Assembly: GCF_001274935.1 (NCBI RefSeq)
Contig: NZ_LILC01000011.1
Location: forward strand, 186,705-250,704
DNA from: Priestia koreensis
GTDB taxonomy: Bacteria > Bacillota > Bacilli > Bacillales > Bacillaceae_H
Direction: 5' to 3'
DNA length: 64,000 bases
Positions 53,764 to 64,000 of this stretch are shown here, one piece after another (the first letter of the stretch is position 1; every line of letters begins with the position of its first letter). Under the pieces are notes generated by a model, which was given only the letters and a program-made list of their open reading frames with translations, was not told the DNA's origin and searched no databases. The position numbers and the translations under genes are program-made.

Positions 53764-54342
53764 ATGAAACCATTTATCGTTCATACAGGAAAAGTTGCCG
53801 GTCTAGACCGTGCAAATGTCGATACAGATCAAATCATTCCAAAACAGTTTTTAAAGCGTATTGAACGAACAGGATTCGGACAATTTTTATTCTATGATTG
53901 GCGCTACAGAGCTGATGGCGCGCAGAACGAAGAGTTTGAACTAAATCAGCCTGTTAATCAAGGTGCAAGCATTTTAGTAGCGAGAGAAAATTTTGGCTGT
54001 GGGTCTTCAAGAGAGCACGCACCTTGGGCTTTGTTGGATTATGGCTTTGAGGTCATTATTGCTCCTTCGTTTGCGGATATTTTTCATCAAAATTGCTTAA
54101 AAAATGGGATGCTTCCAATCGCCTTATCAGATGAAGATGTAACGGTGCTACTGAAAAAGGCAGAGCAAGAGGACTTTACAATAACCGTTGATTTAGCGAA
54201 ACAAATCATCACGGACGGTGCAGAATTTGTTCGTACGTTCAAAGTGGATCCACACTGGAAACGAATGCTCCTCGAGGGACTAGATGAGATTGGCTATACG
54301 CTCTCATTCGATGAAGATATTGTCGCTTATGAGGCAACGTAA
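53764..54342 (+). CDS. leuD: 3-isopropylmalate dehydratase, small subunit
   Basis: 192 residues. Swivelling domain with ANVDTDQIIPKQFLK at the start and the substrate-recognition segment NFGCGSSREHAPWALLDYGF. AAGGAGGAGACCGAG precedes ATG 53764. It is the last gene of the ilvBHC-leuABCD operon, with a terminator 5 bases after its stop. Confidence 0.96.
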   Translation: MKPFIVHTGKVAGLDRANVDTDQIIPKQFLKRIERTGFGQFLFYDWRYRADGAQNEEFELNQPVNQGASILVARENFGCGSSREHAPWALLDYGFEVIIAPSFADIFHQNCLKNGMLPIALSDEDVTVLLKKAEQEDFTITVDLAKQIITDGAEFVRTFKVDPHWKRMLLEGLDEIGYTLSFDEDIVAYEAT

Positions 54343-54346
54343 AAAG

Positions 54347-54375
54347 AAAGGTGGCAGCGTTTGTCACCTTTTTTC
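54347..54375 (+). terminator. ilv-leu operon terminator
   Basis: AAAGGTG-CA / TG-CACCTTT stem followed by a T run. Confidence 0.8.
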
Positions 54376-54469
54376 TATGACCTTTTTCCTGCTTAGAAAT
54401 GTGAATTCTTGTAATTGCTCATATTCCTTGCTACACTGTTAAGCAAATGCAGTGAAGCGGGGAGAAGTC

Positions 54470-55486
54470 ATGAGCAAGGAAAGAGAAACAGAAAACATTA
54501 TCGCCTTTCCTCATTTAAAGGAAAGGCTAGTCGAAAAAGCGACGATGTTAATGAAAGAAAAAGATTATCGAGAAGCGTTGCCATTGCTTCAACAAGTTCA
54601 TGAACTAGACCCAGAACATCACGAAGGTGCACTAGGTCTTGTTATCTGTTCCTTTGAGCTCGGTGATATAAAAACGGCAAAACATCACAGCAAGCGTATG
54701 CTTCAGGAGGGAATTGGCGATTACTATCAAGTACTGCAAATTCATCTCATGATTTTGGTGCAAAATGGTGATTATGAGGAAGGAGCTACGCTGCTACAGG
54801 CGGTGTTTGATGAACAGCAGGTACCTTTTGAACATGCGAGCCATTTACATAATCTTCTTCAATTTTGTCAAACACGAGTAGAAGAATTACCTGACATGCC
54901 AGAACCAGCTGATGAACATGACCAAGATGAAGAGCTTCGTCTCATGTTAGAAAACGGAAATGTGAATCAGCAGTTAGACGTTGTGCAAGCACTGTATCAA
55001 GTTGATGTGAACAAACATCTCCAGCTCTTTGAAAAAATGCTCAAGGAAGAGAGCGTGCATCCAATCGTAAAAACGATGCTGTTTAAGCTTTTAGCAGAGC
55101 AGCAAATTGATGCAAATATAGAAGTGTGTAAATTTACATATAAGGCTACGTTCAACCCTTCTAAGATGGATATGAGTGAGTTAGATGCCTTTTCAGCTCA
55201 CGTTCAATCACGACTTGAAGAGCAGTTGGAAAGTAATGATCCAACGCTTCTGTCATTTGCGCTTGAGATTTGGCAACGATATTTGTTCCTACTCTTTCCT
55301 TTCTATCCTCAACAGGGAGAGCAAAACGTCTGGGTGGCGGCCGTCCACTACGCAGCACTTGAAATGCAAGGACAGGAAGGTGAAATGGAGGACGTGGCTT
55401 CTCAGTACAATTTGCGTTTATCCGCGCTGCAACAAGTAATCGATGACATTAAAAAAATTGAAGAAATTTCATCCATTGAAATGTAA
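54470..55486 (+). CDS. ysoA: TPR-domain protein YsoA
   Basis: 338 residues with TPR-like repeats in the first half (KDYREALPLLQQVHELDPEHHEGALGLVICSFELGDIKTAKHHSKRML and following). An acidic linker is near residue 140 (EPADEHDQDEE), with a helical C-terminal half. TPR proteins scaffold protein contacts; no partner is known to me. GGGGAG supports ATG 54470. It lies between leuD and tig as in B. subtilis, and has its own weak promoter (TTGTAA, 17 bases, TACACT ending 54437). Confidence 0.82.
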   Translation: MSKERETENIIAFPHLKERLVEKATMLMKEKDYREALPLLQQVHELDPEHHEGALGLVICSFELGDIKTAKHHSKRMLQEGIGDYYQVLQIHLMILVQNGDYEEGATLLQAVFDEQQVPFEHASHLHNLLQFCQTRVEELPDMPEPADEHDQDEELRLMLENGNVNQQLDVVQALYQVDVNKHLQLFEKMLKEESVHPIVKTMLFKLLAEQQIDANIEVCKFTYKATFNPSKMDMSELDAFSAHVQSRLEEQLESNDPTLLSFALEIWQRYLFLLFPFYPQQGEQNVWVAAVHYAALEMQGQEGEMEDVASQYNLRLSALQQVIDDIKKIEEISSIEM

Positions 55487-55495
55487 TAAGATTGG

Positions 55496-55523
55496 TTGAA
55501 ACATCGACCTTGTATGGTATAAT
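55496..55523 (+). promoter_or_regulatory. Promoter of tig
   Basis: TTGAAA (55496-55501) and TATAAT (55518-55523, with TGG just before) at a 16-base spacing. It leaves a leader of about 165 bases containing stems such as TTCCTA / TAGGAA and GCTTGTCC / GGACGAGC. Confidence 0.75.
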
Positions 55524-55696
55524 ATAGTGGTTGTAAACTGTACAGCTGTCTATCGTAAAGTAATTTATTTCTTTACAGTCTCTTCCTATCTGTTTTACAG
55601 TAGGAAATTAGATAGATGATGGCTTGTCCCGCTAGGACGAGCTATTTTCGATATCTGTAACTAATTTTAAAACTTGAATTTTGGAGGGAAACATAC

Positions 55697-56986
55697 ATGT
55701 CTGCTAAATGGGAAAAACAAGAAGGCAACCAAGGTGTCTTAACAGTAGAAGTAGAAGCGGCTCAATTCGACGCTGCGCTAGATAAAGCTTTTAACAAAGT
55801 GGTTAAACAAATTAACGTTCCAGGTTTCCGTAAAGGGAAAATGCCACGTTCATTATTTGAAAAACGTTTCGGTGTAGAATCATTATACCAAGATGCATTA
55901 GATTTCGTATTACCTGATGCATACGGTGCTGCAATCGATGAAACTGGAATTGAGCCAGTTGATCGTCCAGAAATCGATGTAGAACAAATCGAACAAGGAA
56001 AAACACTTGTATTCACTGCAAAAGTAACAGTAAAGCCTGAAGTTAAATTAGGCGAATACAAAAACCTTGAAGTAGAAAAATTAGATGCAGCAGTAACTGA
56101 CGAAGATGTAGAGAACGAACTAAAAACTCTTCAAGAGCGTCACGCTGAACTAGTTGTAAAAGAAAACGGAAAAGTTGAAGATGGCGATACAGCTGTAATC
56201 GATTTCGAAGGTTTCGTTGATGGCGAAGCATTCGAAGGCGGAAAAGGCGAAAACTACTCATTAGAAGTAGGTTCTGGCACATTCATCCCTGGTTTCGAAG
56301 AGCAATTAGTTGGTACTGAAGCTGGAGTTGATACAGAAGTTGAAGTAACATTCCCAGAAGAGTATCATGCTGAAGAATTAGCTGGTAAAAAAGCTACATT
56401 CAAAGTAAAAGTTCACGAAATCAAATCAAAAGAACTTCCAGCTTTAGATGACGAGTTCGCAAAAGATGTAGACGAAGAAGTTGAAACTCTTGATGCATTA
56501 AAAGCGAAAACAAAAGAAAGACTAGAAACAGAAAAAACAAACGAAGCTGACACAGCTCTTCGCGACGCTTTAGTTGAAAAAGCAGCTGAAAACGCTGAAG
56601 TTGAAATCCCAGAAGTAATGTTCGAAAGCGAAGTTAACCGTATGCTTCAAGAATTCGAACAACGTCTTCAAATGCAAGGTCTAAACCTTGAGCTTTACTT
56701 CCAGTTCTCTGGTCAAGATGAAGCAGCTCTTCGTGAGCAAATGAAGCCAGACGCTGAGCAACGCGTGAAAATGAACTTAACATTAGACGCAATCGCTCAA
56801 GCTGAAAACCTTGTTGTGGATGACAGCGAGCTAAGCAAAGAATTAGAAAACATGGCAGGAATGTACAACGTATCTGTCGAACAATTAAAGAGCATGCTTG
56901 GTGGAAACCTAGATTCTCTTAAAGAGGACCTAAAAATCCGCAAAGCAATCGAATTTCTTGTAGAAAACAGCAAAACTGTTGCATAA
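55697..56986 (+). CDS. tig: Trigger factor
   Basis: 429 residues, ribosome-bound chaperone. The N-terminal ribosome-binding signature is [19 protein letters not shown] (about 38-56). A PPIase FKBP-like domain ([40 protein letters not shown]) is at about 160-240, and an all-helical substrate domain follows. TTGGAGGG precedes ATG 55697. Strong codon bias toward GAA, AAA and CTT fits high expression. A terminator follows. Confidence 0.97.
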   Translation: MSAKWEKQEGNQGVLTVEVEAAQFDAALDKAFNKVVKQINVPGFRKGKMPRSLFEKRFGVESLYQDALDFVLPDAYGAAIDETGIEPVDRPEIDVEQIEQGKTLVFTAKVTVKPEVKLGEYKNLEVEKLDAAVTDEDVENELKTLQERHAELVVKENGKVEDGDTAVIDFEGFVDGEAFEGGKGENYSLEVGSGTFIPGFEEQLVGTEAGVDTEVEVTFPEEYHAEELAGKKATFKVKVHEIKSKELPALDDEFAKDVDEEVETLDALKAKTKERLETEKTNEADTALRDALVEKAAENAEVEIPEVMFESEVNRMLQEFEQRLQMQGLNLELYFQFSGQDEAALREQMKPDAEQRVKMNLTLDAIAQAENLVVDDSELSKELENMAGMYNVSVEQLKSMLGGNLDSLKEDLKIRKAIEFLVENSKTVA

Positions 56987-56997
56987 TAATAAATAGT

Positions 56998-57030
56998 AAA
57001 ACAAGGCGCGATGCGATCGGGCCTTGTTTT
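56998..57030 (+). terminator. Terminator after tig
   Basis: AAAACAAGGC / GCCTTGTTTT stem. The next 310 bases up to clpX hold no gene; an extended -10 (TGTTAAAAT ending about 57208) may start clpX. Confidence 0.85.
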
Positions 57031-57341
57031 ATACCATTACAACAATGTTTTCGAAAGATTTTCATTGATACATCAGTATTTTCTTGTTTCATGAAGGGCT
57101 AGGTATTAGAATGAATTTACATAACCACTGTTTTACAAAAGCACTATTGAATTTGTTAAATACATAGAAGACCTTTTAGTACCCATGCTATTTTTTTTAT
57201 GTTAAAATGCAGTACAAATGTGTATCCCCGTCAGTACGATCATGCATTTTGCATTTGAAAATAGTACATTCATTCTACCGGCTCATGAAATGGATGGGAA
57301 TTTACTTAAAGCATGTTACAAAATCCATAAGGGGTGAAATT

Positions 57342-58607
57342 ATGTTTAAGTTTAACGATGAAAAAGGGCAGTTAAAATGCTCTTTCTGTGGAAAAACGCA
57401 AGACCAAGTTCGCAAGCTAGTAGCAGGTCCAGGGGTATATATCTGTGACGAGTGCATTGAGCTTTGTACGGAAATCGTCGAAGAAGAACTTGGTTCAGAA
57501 GAAGAAGTAGAATTCAAGGATGTTCCAAAACCAAAAGAGATTTGTGAAATCCTAGATGAATACGTAATTGGACAGGATGCAGCGAAGCGTGCTCTTTCTG
57601 TTGCCGTATATAATCATTACAAACGCATCAATTCAAACAGCAAGATTGATGATGTTGAATTAGCGAAAAGTAACATTGCGATGATCGGGCCAACTGGTAG
57701 CGGTAAAACATTACTTGCTCAAACTTTAGCTCGTATTCTTAATGTACCATTTGCGATTGCGGACGCAACGTCTCTAACAGAAGCTGGTTATGTAGGGGAA
57801 GATGTTGAAAATATCCTTCTAAAACTAATCCAAGCGGCTGATTATGACGTTGAAAAAGCTGAAAAAGGAATCATTTATATCGATGAAATTGATAAGGTAG
57901 CACGTAAATCTGAAAACCCATCTATTACACGTGATGTATCAGGTGAAGGGGTTCAGCAAGCGCTTCTTAAAATCTTAGAAGGTACTGTTGCAAGCGTACC
58001 GCCACAAGGTGGAAGAAAGCATCCTCATCAAGAGTTCATCCAAATCGATACAACAAATATCTTGTTCATTTGCGGCGGGGCATTTGATGGGATTGAACCA
58101 ATTATTAAACGCCGTCTAGGTAAAAAAGTAATTGGATTCGGTTCTGAAGCGAAACAAGCTGAAATCGAAGATAAAGAACTTCTTTCAAAAGTATTACCTG
58201 AAGACTTGTTGAAATTTGGATTAATTCCTGAGTTCATCGGTCGTTTACCGGTAATTGCTAACCTTGAACAGTTAGATGAAGAAGCTCTAATTGAGATTTT
58301 AACAAAACCGAAAAACGCACTTGTAAAGCAATATCAAAAAATGCTTGAACTTGATAGCGTAGAGCTAGAGTTTGAACCAGAAGCATTAGAAGAAATTGCG
58401 AAAAAGGCAATTGAGCGCAAAACAGGTGCACGTGGTTTACGTTCAATCATTGAAGGAATTACACAAGAAATTATGTTTGAATTACCTTCTCGTGAGGATA
58501 TCGTAAAATGTATTATTACAGGCGATACGGTTCGAAACCAAGCAATGCCTAAATTAGTACTAGAAGACGGTTCAACAGTTGAAGAAGGCAGTAAAACATC
58601 TGCATAA
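57342..58607 (+). CDS. clpX: ATP-dependent Clp protease ATP-binding subunit ClpX
   Basis: 421 residues. An N-terminal C4 zinc finger ([14 protein letters not shown] and CDECIELC) is followed by the AAA+ domain with Walker [13 protein letters not shown] and Walker [14 protein letters not shown]. The [19 protein letters not shown] and RRLGKK sensor regions follow. It unfolds substrates and feeds them to ClpP. The ATG at 57342 follows AGGGGTG; the long upstream in-frame extension to 57207 has no ribosome site and precedes the zinc finger with non-family sequence. Confidence 0.96.
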   Translation: MFKFNDEKGQLKCSFCGKTQDQVRKLVAGPGVYICDECIELCTEIVEEELGSEEEVEFKDVPKPKEICEILDEYVIGQDAAKRALSVAVYNHYKRINSNSKIDDVELAKSNIAMIGPTGSGKTLLAQTLARILNVPFAIADATSLTEAGYVGEDVENILLKLIQAADYDVEKAEKGIIYIDEIDKVARKSENPSITRDVSGEGVQQALLKILEGTVASVPPQGGRKHPHQEFIQIDTTNILFICGGAFDGIEPIIKRRLGKKVIGFGSEAKQAEIEDKELLSKVLPEDLLKFGLIPEFIGRLPVIANLEQLDEEALIEILTKPKNALVKQYQKMLELDSVELEFEPEALEEIAKKAIERKTGARGLRSIIEGITQEIMFELPSREDIVKCIITGDTVRNQAMPKLVLEDGSTVEEGSKTSA

Positions 58608-58622
58608 ATGATGCAATAGGAG

Positions 58623-58651
58623 AGAGGCTGATTTTAATCAGCCTCTTTTTT
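58623..58651 (+). terminator. Terminator after clpX
   Basis: AGAGGCTGATT / AATCAGCCTCT stem with a T run. Confidence 0.85.
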
Positions 58652-58694
58652 GTTGCACAGAAATTCGTTATTTTTGAAAATATTATGGAAGTCG

Positions 58695-58724
58695 GTTTAT
58701 TCATATCCATGCAGGGAGATACTA
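58695..58724 (+). promoter_or_regulatory. Sigma-F-like promoter of lonB
   Basis: GTTTA (58695-58699) and GGAGATACTA (58715-58724) with a 15-base spacer fit the sigma-F consensus GywTA-N15-GgnrAnAnTw at every fixed position. B. subtilis lonB is a forespore gene under sigma-F. Confidence 0.75.
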
Positions 58725-58749
58725 GCAATAATTATGAAACATTATTGCT
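58724..58749 (+). other. Perfect inverted repeat in lonB 5' leader
   Basis: AGCAATAAT (58724-58732) / ATTATTGCT (58741-58749) with an eight-base loop, ending a few bases before the lonB ribosome site. It could fold in the mRNA or bind a protein. Confidence 0.6.
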
Positions 58750-58764
58750 TGCAGGAGGTTACGT

Positions 58765-60432
58765 ATGAACTGGACTAACATCGCGTTAATCGTCCAATTA
58801 TTCTTCGGAATCGTAATTGGATTGTATTTTTGGAACTTGTTACGTAATCAGCGTACACAAAAGGTCTCAATTGATCGAGAATCACGTAAAGAAATGGATC
58901 AGCTTCGAAAAATGCGTTCTATTTCACTCACTGAGCCGTTAGCAGAAAAGGTACGTCCTTCTACTTTTAAAGATATTGTGGGACAAGAAGATGGGATTAA
59001 GTCTTTAAAAGCAGCAATTTGTGGACCAAACCCTCAGCACGTCATTATTTATGGACCGCCTGGAGTTGGAAAAACAGCTGCGGCACGACTTGTACTAGAA
59101 GAAGCGAAAAAGAATCAAAAATCGCCATTCAAGCAGAGCGCCGTATTTGTTGAGCTTGATGCAACGACAGCAAGATTTGATGAGCGCGGCATCGCTGACC
59201 CTTTGATCGGTTCTGTACATGACCCAATTTACCAAGGTGCTGGAGCAATGGGGCAAGCTGGAATTCCTCAGCCTAAGCAGGGAGCAGTAACAAACGCGCA
59301 TGGAGGCGTATTGTTCATTGATGAAATTGGGGAACTTCATCCGATTCAGATGAACAAGCTACTGAAAGTGCTTGAAGACCGAAAAGTATTTATGGAAAGT
59401 GCCTATTACAGTGAGGAAAACCCGCAAATTCCAACGCATATTCATGATATTTTTCAAAATGGTCTACCGGCCGATTTTCGATTAATCGGGGCAACGACTC
59501 GAACACCTAACGAAATTCCACCGGCGATTCGTTCACGTTGCTTAGAAGTATTTTTCCGTGAGTTAGAGCGTGATGAAGTGAAGGAAGTAGCCCAAAAAGC
59601 TGCAAACAAAGTCCATATGACGATGAGTGATCAAGGACTAACAGTATTGTCTACATATGCACGAAACGGCCGTGAAGCGGTAAATATGGTTCAAATCGGT
59701 GCGGGATTAGCGATTTCCGAAGAGCGCCAGCACATTAAAGATGAGGACCTTGAGTGGGTGGTTCACTCTAGTCAATTAAGCCCTCGCCATGATCCGAAAA
59801 TCCATGATAAAGAGCAAATTGGCGTTGTGAATGGTTTAGCTGTTCATGGACCTAATTCAGGGTCTCTGTTAGAAATTGAAGTGACGGCCATGAAGGTAAA
59901 AGAAAAAGGTACGATTAATATTACTGGAATCGTAGAAGAAGAAAGTATTGGTGGACAAGGTAAGTCAGTACGAAGAAAAAGTATGGCAAAAAGCTCGATT
60001 GAAAATGTAGTGACGGTTTTACGATCGATGAACGTTCCCGCTGATGAATATGATATTCACGTGAATTTCCCAGGCGGCGTGCCGATCGACGGACCGTCAG
60101 CTGGGATTGCGATGGCGACAGGGATTTATTCAGCTATCTATGAAATTCCGATCAAAAATACGGTTGCTATGACGGGAGAAATTAGTCTTCATGGAAAAGT
60201 GAAGCCAATTGGCGGCGTCATTCCAAAAATCAAAGCAGCAAGACAAGCGGGCGTTCAAAACGTGATTATTCCATACGAGAACATGAACAGCATGGTCAAT
60301 GAGCTGAAGAACATTGAGGTGACACCTGTAAAGCACTTGGATGAAGTGTTTGCGATTGCCTTTCAACAACTGGATGATCATCTTGTACAATTTAAAGAAC
60401 AAAAAGGATTCCCGAAAACCGAATCTATGTAA
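58765..60432 (+). CDS. lonB: ATP-dependent protease LonB, sporulation-type
   Basis: 555 residues. An N-terminal membrane helix (IALIVQLFFGIVIGLYFW) is followed by the AAA+ domain (Walker [15 protein letters not shown], Walker B GGVLFIDEIGELH) and a Lon-type serine protease domain. The catalytic serine is in GGVPIDGPSAGIA (about residue 445) and the lysine lies further on (GKVKPIGGVIPKIKAA). It is forespore-expressed and membrane-localised in B. subtilis. GCAGGAGG precedes ATG 58765. A sigma-F-like promoter supports the role. Confidence 0.95.
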   Translation: MNWTNIALIVQLFFGIVIGLYFWNLLRNQRTQKVSIDRESRKEMDQLRKMRSISLTEPLAEKVRPSTFKDIVGQEDGIKSLKAAICGPNPQHVIIYGPPGVGKTAAARLVLEEAKKNQKSPFKQSAVFVELDATTARFDERGIADPLIGSVHDPIYQGAGAMGQAGIPQPKQGAVTNAHGGVLFIDEIGELHPIQMNKLLKVLEDRKVFMESAYYSEENPQIPTHIHDIFQNGLPADFRLIGATTRTPNEIPPAIRSRCLEVFFRELERDEVKEVAQKAANKVHMTMSDQGLTVLSTYARNGREAVNMVQIGAGLAISEERQHIKDEDLEWVVHSSQLSPRHDPKIHDKEQIGVVNGLAVHGPNSGSLLEIEVTAMKVKEKGTINITGIVEEESIGGQGKSVRRKSMAKSSIENVVTVLRSMNVPADEYDIHVNFPGGVPIDGPSAGIAMATGIYSAIYEIPIKNTVAMTGEISLHGKVKPIGGVIPKIKAARQAGVQNVIIPYENMNSMVNELKNIEVTPVKHLDEVFAIAFQQLDDHLVQFKEQKGFPKTESM

Positions 60433-60454
60433 GTATAGGAAAACGATGAAAGTG

Positions 60455-60496
60455 AAGCGGTTCTGTCTGAACAGAAGAACTGCTTTGCTTTTTTAT
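60455..60496 (+). terminator. Terminator after lonB
   Basis: AAGCGGTTCT / AGAACTGCTT stem followed by T-rich sequence. The next 310 bases to lonA hold no gene; GAAAAGGA-C-TCCTTTTC at 60625-60641 is a perfect inverted repeat. Confidence 0.7.
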
Positions 60497-60813
60497 TTGA
60501 GAGAAGATCAGTTATAAGTACCAAAGAAAAAGTTTTTTGCAGCTGAGTATTGTTAAAAAAGAAAACAAAGCGCACTATAAGAATAGGGCATATGAGAATT
60601 TTACGATAAATGAGGAATAGATTAGAAAAGGACTCCTTTTCATGAAATGCTCATCTTGCACATTTCCACGAATCAAAAAGCAGAATTGCGAATTAAAGTA
60701 TGATAAAATAAGTAATTACTATGATTAGACATGTGTATACAAATAAGATAGAATTGGTAAAAGATTTCACATGATACATAATCATTTATCAAACATCTGG
60801 AGGTGTTCATTTG

Positions 60814-63135
60814 ATGGCAAACGGTGAAGAAATGCTGGTTCCCCTCCTGCCACTGCGAGGTTTATTAGTTTATCCAACAATGGTCCTGCATTTAGATGTA
60901 GGTCGTGATAAATCGGTCCAAGCGCTTGAAAAAGCCATGGTGGACGATAATTTAATTTTTTTAGTAGCCCAAAAGGATATGGGAATTGATGACCCTTCCC
61001 AAAATGATTTGTTTGAAATGGGGACATTGGCGAAAATTAAGCAAATGCTTAAGTTGCCAAATGGAACGATGAGGGTGTTAGTTGAAGGACTTCAACGCGG
61101 ATTCATTCAGTCTTTTGACGAAGTTGATGACTCTTTCTTAGTGAAAATTGATACGTATGATGAGGCGTACAAAGGTGACCTAGAAGATCGTGCCTTAATG
61201 AGAACGCTTCTTGAGTATTTTGATCAATACATAAAAATTTCTAAGAAAGTGTCAGCCGAAACGTTCTCAACGGTTTCTGATATTGAAGAGCCTGGGCGAT
61301 TGGCTGATATTATTGCATCGCATTTACCACTTAAAATTCCTGGTAAGCAAGACATTTTAGAAACGCTTGATGTGAAAGAGCGTTTGAATAAAGTCATTTC
61401 CTTCATTCAAAATGAAAAAGAAGTGCTTCAGCTAGAGAAAAAAATTGGTCAGCGCGTAAAGAAATCCATGGAGCGTACTCAAAAAGAGTATTACCTTCGC
61501 GAGCAAATGAAGGCCATTCAAAAAGAGCTTGGAGACAAAGAAGGAAAAACGGGAGAAGTAGCGACACTGCGTGAAAAAATTGAAGCAGCGGGTATGTCAG
61601 AGTCTGCGAAAGCCGTTGCGCTACGTGAACTAGATCGCTACGAAAAAATCCCAGCAAGTTCTGCAGAAAGCTCTGTTATCCGCAATTACATTGATTGGCT
61701 CGTAACCATCCCTTGGACAGAAGCAACGGAAGATATTTTAAATATCAAGCGTGCAGAAAAAGTACTGGATGATGAGCATTATGGCCTTGAAAAAGTAAAA
61801 GAACGTGTTCTTGAGTATTTAGCCGTTCAGCAATTAACGAAATCACTGAAGGGGCCTATTTTGTGCCTATCAGGACCTCCTGGCGTAGGGAAAACATCCC
61901 TAGCAAGATCCATTGCGACTTCAATGAATCGTAATTTTGTACGTGCATCTCTTGGTGGTGTACGCGATGAATCTGAAATTCGTGGTCATCGTCGTACATA
62001 TGTAGGAGCAATGCCAGGCCGAATTATTCAGAGCATGAAAAAAGCAGGGACAATTAACCCAGTCTTCTTATTGGATGAAATTGATAAAATGTCCAATGAT
62101 TTCAGAGGAGATCCATCTTCTGCTTTACTTGAGGTGTTAGATCCAGAACAAAACCATAATTTCAGCGATCACTATATTGAAGAGCCATACGACTTATCGA
62201 ACGTTATGTTTATTGCGACAGCAAATAACCTAGCTACGATTCCTGGTCCTTTACGTGATCGTATGGAAATCATTAATATTGCAGGTTATACAGAGTTAGA
62301 AAAGCTTGAAATTGCGAAACGCCATCTAGCTCCTCGTCAGCTAGCAGATCATGGTCTACAAAAGTCGCAGCTCCAAATCCGTGATGATGCGTTGATGGCA
62401 TTGATTCGTCTGTATACGCGTGAGGCTGGAGTACGTAGCCTTGAGCGTGAAATCGCCTCAATCTGTCGTAAAGCAGCGAGATTAATTGTAAGCGAAGAGA
62501 AAAAGCGAGTGGTCGTGACAGAAAAAAGCCTAGAAGAATTTTTAGGTAAACCACGTTTCCGCTACGGTCAAGCTGAACTTGAAGATCAAGTAGGGGTTGC
62601 GACTGGTCTAGCTTATACAGCTGCTGGCGGTGATACGCTAGCGATTGAAGTCAGTCTTTCATCAGGAAAAGGAAAGCTTGTTTTAACAGGTAAGCTTGGC
62701 GACGTGATGAAAGAATCCGCTCAAACTGCGTTTAGCTACGTTCGTTCTAAGGCGAAGGAATTAGGCATTGAAGAAAATTTCTACGAAAAATATGATATAC
62801 ACATTCACGTACCAGAAGGAGCCGTTCCAAAAGATGGTCCATCTGCTGGTATTACGATTGCAACGGCGCTCATTTCAGCGTTAACAGGCAAACCGATTCG
62901 CAAAGAAGTAGGGATGACAGGTGAAATTACGCTGCGTGGCCGCGTATTGCCAATCGGTGGATTAAAAGAAAAATCACTAAGTGCTCACCGTGCGGGGTTG
63001 ACGAAAATTTTAATTCCGTATGATAATGAAAAGGACATCGAGGATATTCCGGACAGTGTTCGTGAACGAATCGAAATTGTGCTGGTCTCTCATTTAGATG
63101 AGGTACTAAAGCATGCGCTAGTAGGAGAGAAGTAA
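60814..63135 (+). CDS. lonA: ATP-dependent protease LonA
   Basis: 773 residues, no membrane anchor. The N-terminal substrate domain ([24 protein letters not shown]) is followed by a coiled coil, an AAA+ module ([22 protein letters not shown]) and a protease domain with Ser about 677 in [23 protein letters not shown] and the catalytic lysine in [14 protein letters not shown]. It degrades misfolded and regulatory proteins. TGGAGGTG supports ATG 60814; a TTG at 60811 is in frame. It overlaps ysxC by one base. Confidence 0.96.
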   Translation: MANGEEMLVPLLPLRGLLVYPTMVLHLDVGRDKSVQALEKAMVDDNLIFLVAQKDMGIDDPSQNDLFEMGTLAKIKQMLKLPNGTMRVLVEGLQRGFIQSFDEVDDSFLVKIDTYDEAYKGDLEDRALMRTLLEYFDQYIKISKKVSAETFSTVSDIEEPGRLADIIASHLPLKIPGKQDILETLDVKERLNKVISFIQNEKEVLQLEKKIGQRVKKSMERTQKEYYLREQMKAIQKELGDKEGKTGEVATLREKIEAAGMSESAKAVALRELDRYEKIPASSAESSVIRNYIDWLVTIPWTEATEDILNIKRAEKVLDDEHYGLEKVKERVLEYLAVQQLTKSLKGPILCLSGPPGVGKTSLARSIATSMNRNFVRASLGGVRDESEIRGHRRTYVGAMPGRIIQSMKKAGTINPVFLLDEIDKMSNDFRGDPSSALLEVLDPEQNHNFSDHYIEEPYDLSNVMFIATANNLATIPGPLRDRMEIINIAGYTELEKLEIAKRHLAPRQLADHGLQKSQLQIRDDALMALIRLYTREAGVRSLEREIASICRKAARLIVSEEKKRVVVTEKSLEEFLGKPRFRYGQAELEDQVGVATGLAYTAAGGDTLAIEVSLSSGKGKLVLTGKLGDVMKESAQTAFSYVRSKAKELGIEENFYEKYDIHIHVPEGAVPKDGPSAGITIATALISALTGKPIRKEVGMTGEITLRGRVLPIGGLKEKSLSAHRAGLTKILIPYDNEKDIEDIPDSVRERIEIVLVSHLDEVLKHALVGEK

Positions 63136-63716
63136 TGAAGATTAATCATTCAGAAATTGTTATAAGCGCCGTGCGCCCAGAGCAATATCCAGAAGGTGGA
63201 CTTCCGGAGTTTGCTTTGGCAGGGCGTTCAAATGTAGGAAAGTCATCTTTTATTAATAAGATGCTTGGTCGTAAAGGACTAGCTCGTATCTCATCAAAGC
63301 CAGGGAAAACACAAACACTTAATTTTTATGATTTGGATCAAAAATTAATGTTTGTCGACGTTCCAGGTTATGGATTTGCGAAAGTGTCCAAAAAGGAACG
63401 AGAAGCGTGGGGGAAAATGATTGAAACGTACTTAACGGACCGCGATCCGTTAAAGGCTGTTGTACAAATCGTTGACCTACGTCATCCGCCGTCCAAGGAC
63501 GATATTATGATGTATGACTTTTTAAAGCATTACGAAATTCCCGTGATATTGATCGCGACGAAAGCCGATAAAATTCCAAAAGGGAAATGGCAAAAGCACA
63601 TGAAGATCGTCTACTCTGCTCTTCAAGTAGAAGAGGGAGATAAAGTAGTACTATTCTCATCTGAAACAGGTCTTGGAAAAGAAGAGGCGTGGGCAGCGAT
63701 CGAGAGCTTTATGTAA
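63135..63716 (+). CDS. ysxC: Ribosome biogenesis GTPase YsxC (EngB family)
   Basis: 193-residue TrmE/Era-like GTPase. It has the P-loop [16 protein letters not shown], switch [14 protein letters not shown] and G4 IATKADK. It is needed for late 50S assembly and is essential in B. subtilis. Its ATG uses the last A of the lonA stop (TAATG), so lonA and ysxC are co-translated. AGTAGGAGAGAAG is the ribosome site. Confidence 0.96.
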   Translation: MKINHSEIVISAVRPEQYPEGGLPEFALAGRSNVGKSSFINKMLGRKGLARISSKPGKTQTLNFYDLDQKLMFVDVPGYGFAKVSKKEREAWGKMIETYLTDRDPLKAVVQIVDLRHPPSKDDIMMYDFLKHYEIPVILIATKADKIPKGKWQKHMKIVYSALQVEEGDKVVLFSSETGLGKEEAWAAIESFM

Positions 63717-63733
63717 AAAATGTGTTTCTATGT

Positions 63734-63770
63734 AAAAAAGGTGGAACAGTTAACTGTTCCACCTTTTTTA
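63734..63770. terminator. Bidirectional terminator at ysxC end
   Basis: Perfect 12-base stem GGTGGAACAGTT / AACTGTTCCACC with six A before and six T after it, between convergent genes. Confidence 0.9.
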
Positions 63771-63776
63771 CATACT

Positions 63777-64000
63777 TTACTTCTTTTTGAAAAATAATAA
63801 ATACAAACCAATAACTAGTAAAAGGAGGGGCCAAAATTTCCCGAAAGATGTAAATTGTGTTTTGAACACTTCTGACCATGTAAGGATTTTCTCCCAAAAC
63901 ATTTGGATGAGAGCTACTACAATGAGCACTGTGCCTTGGAACAAGGCGATCTTTATTTGTCGGTAGCTTGCAACAAAACCGATACCGATCATAAGTAAAA
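63777..64000 (-). CDS. Small membrane protein, LiaI/LiaF-like transmembrane region (partial)
   Basis: The C-terminal part of a minus-strand ORF that runs off the window edge; the frame is open up to base 64000, so the true start may lie outside. At least two membrane segments (ALFQGTVLIVVALIQMFW and FWPLLLLVIGLYLLFFKKK) are present. The pattern WPLLLLVIGLYLLF followed by lysines resembles the LiaI-LiaF-like transmembrane region. Function unknown. Confidence 0.55.
   Translation of the reverse strand, partial: LLMIGIGFVASYRQIKIALFQGTVLIVVALIQMFWEKILTWSEVFKTQFTSFGKFWPLLLLVIGLYLLFFKKK

Noticed and set aside
57207..57341. 45-residue N-terminal extension of ClpX
   Set aside because: It precedes the conserved MFKFND start and zinc finger, lacks a ribosome site and overlaps the likely promoter.

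Overview
This window is chromosomal DNA from a low-GC, endospore-forming member of the Bacillaceae. Gene order and protein sequences resemble the Bacillus subtilis lcfA to ysxC region, and a Priestia (Bacillus) megaterium-like host is my best guess (inference, no database search). Spore genes (gerE with a sigma-K-like promoter, gerM, lonB with a sigma-F-like promoter), Leu T-boxes, a lysine L-box and FadR and CcpA (cre) operators all fit that lineage.

Layout. 1-12.7 kb is a conserved core: the end of lcfA, fadR-fadB-etfB-etfA (fatty-acid beta-oxidation), trxA, uvrC, L-box-lysC, yslB (minus), sdhCAB, the thioesterase ysmA and gerE. 12.7-38.7 kb is an accessory block. It holds a candidate small RNA, a two-component system, a second RsgA-type GTPase behind a leader-peptide attenuator, an IscA-like protein, a DUF445 protein, YetJ, a tetR-ebrAB SMR pump, two amino-acid permeases (one under a Leu T-box), ltaS, a CDF metal exporter, a GPH sugar symporter, an SDR, a quinone reductase divergent from an HxlR regulator, a luciferase-like oxidoreductase, two MarR regulators and a yhbIJ-yhcAB-like efflux operon. 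38.7-64 kb returns to the core: ysmB, racE, gerM, rph, rdgB, ysnB, tRNA-Arg, small unknown genes, a NERD-domain protein, the ilvBHC-leuABCD operon behind a Leu T-box, ysoA, tig, clpX, lonB, lonA, ysxC and the edge of a small membrane protein.

How it works together. The left part couples fatty-acid degradation (FadR boxes before fadR and before ysmA) to electron transfer by EtfAB and succinate dehydrogenase. The right part makes branched-chain amino acids and carries the main ATP-dependent protein quality-control genes. The middle block is mostly transport, redox and drug or stress response, with several autoregulatory repeats visible at promoters.

The most interesting non-coding items are the attenuator-like leader before the rsgA paralogue (17.07-17.32 kb), a possible small RNA after gerE (12.76-12.90 kb), a leader ORF with a cre-like site before sdhC (8.4 kb), and a GC-rich folded repeat with interleaved complementary arms (30.87-30.99 kb). 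No phage, insertion sequence or CRISPR array was seen.
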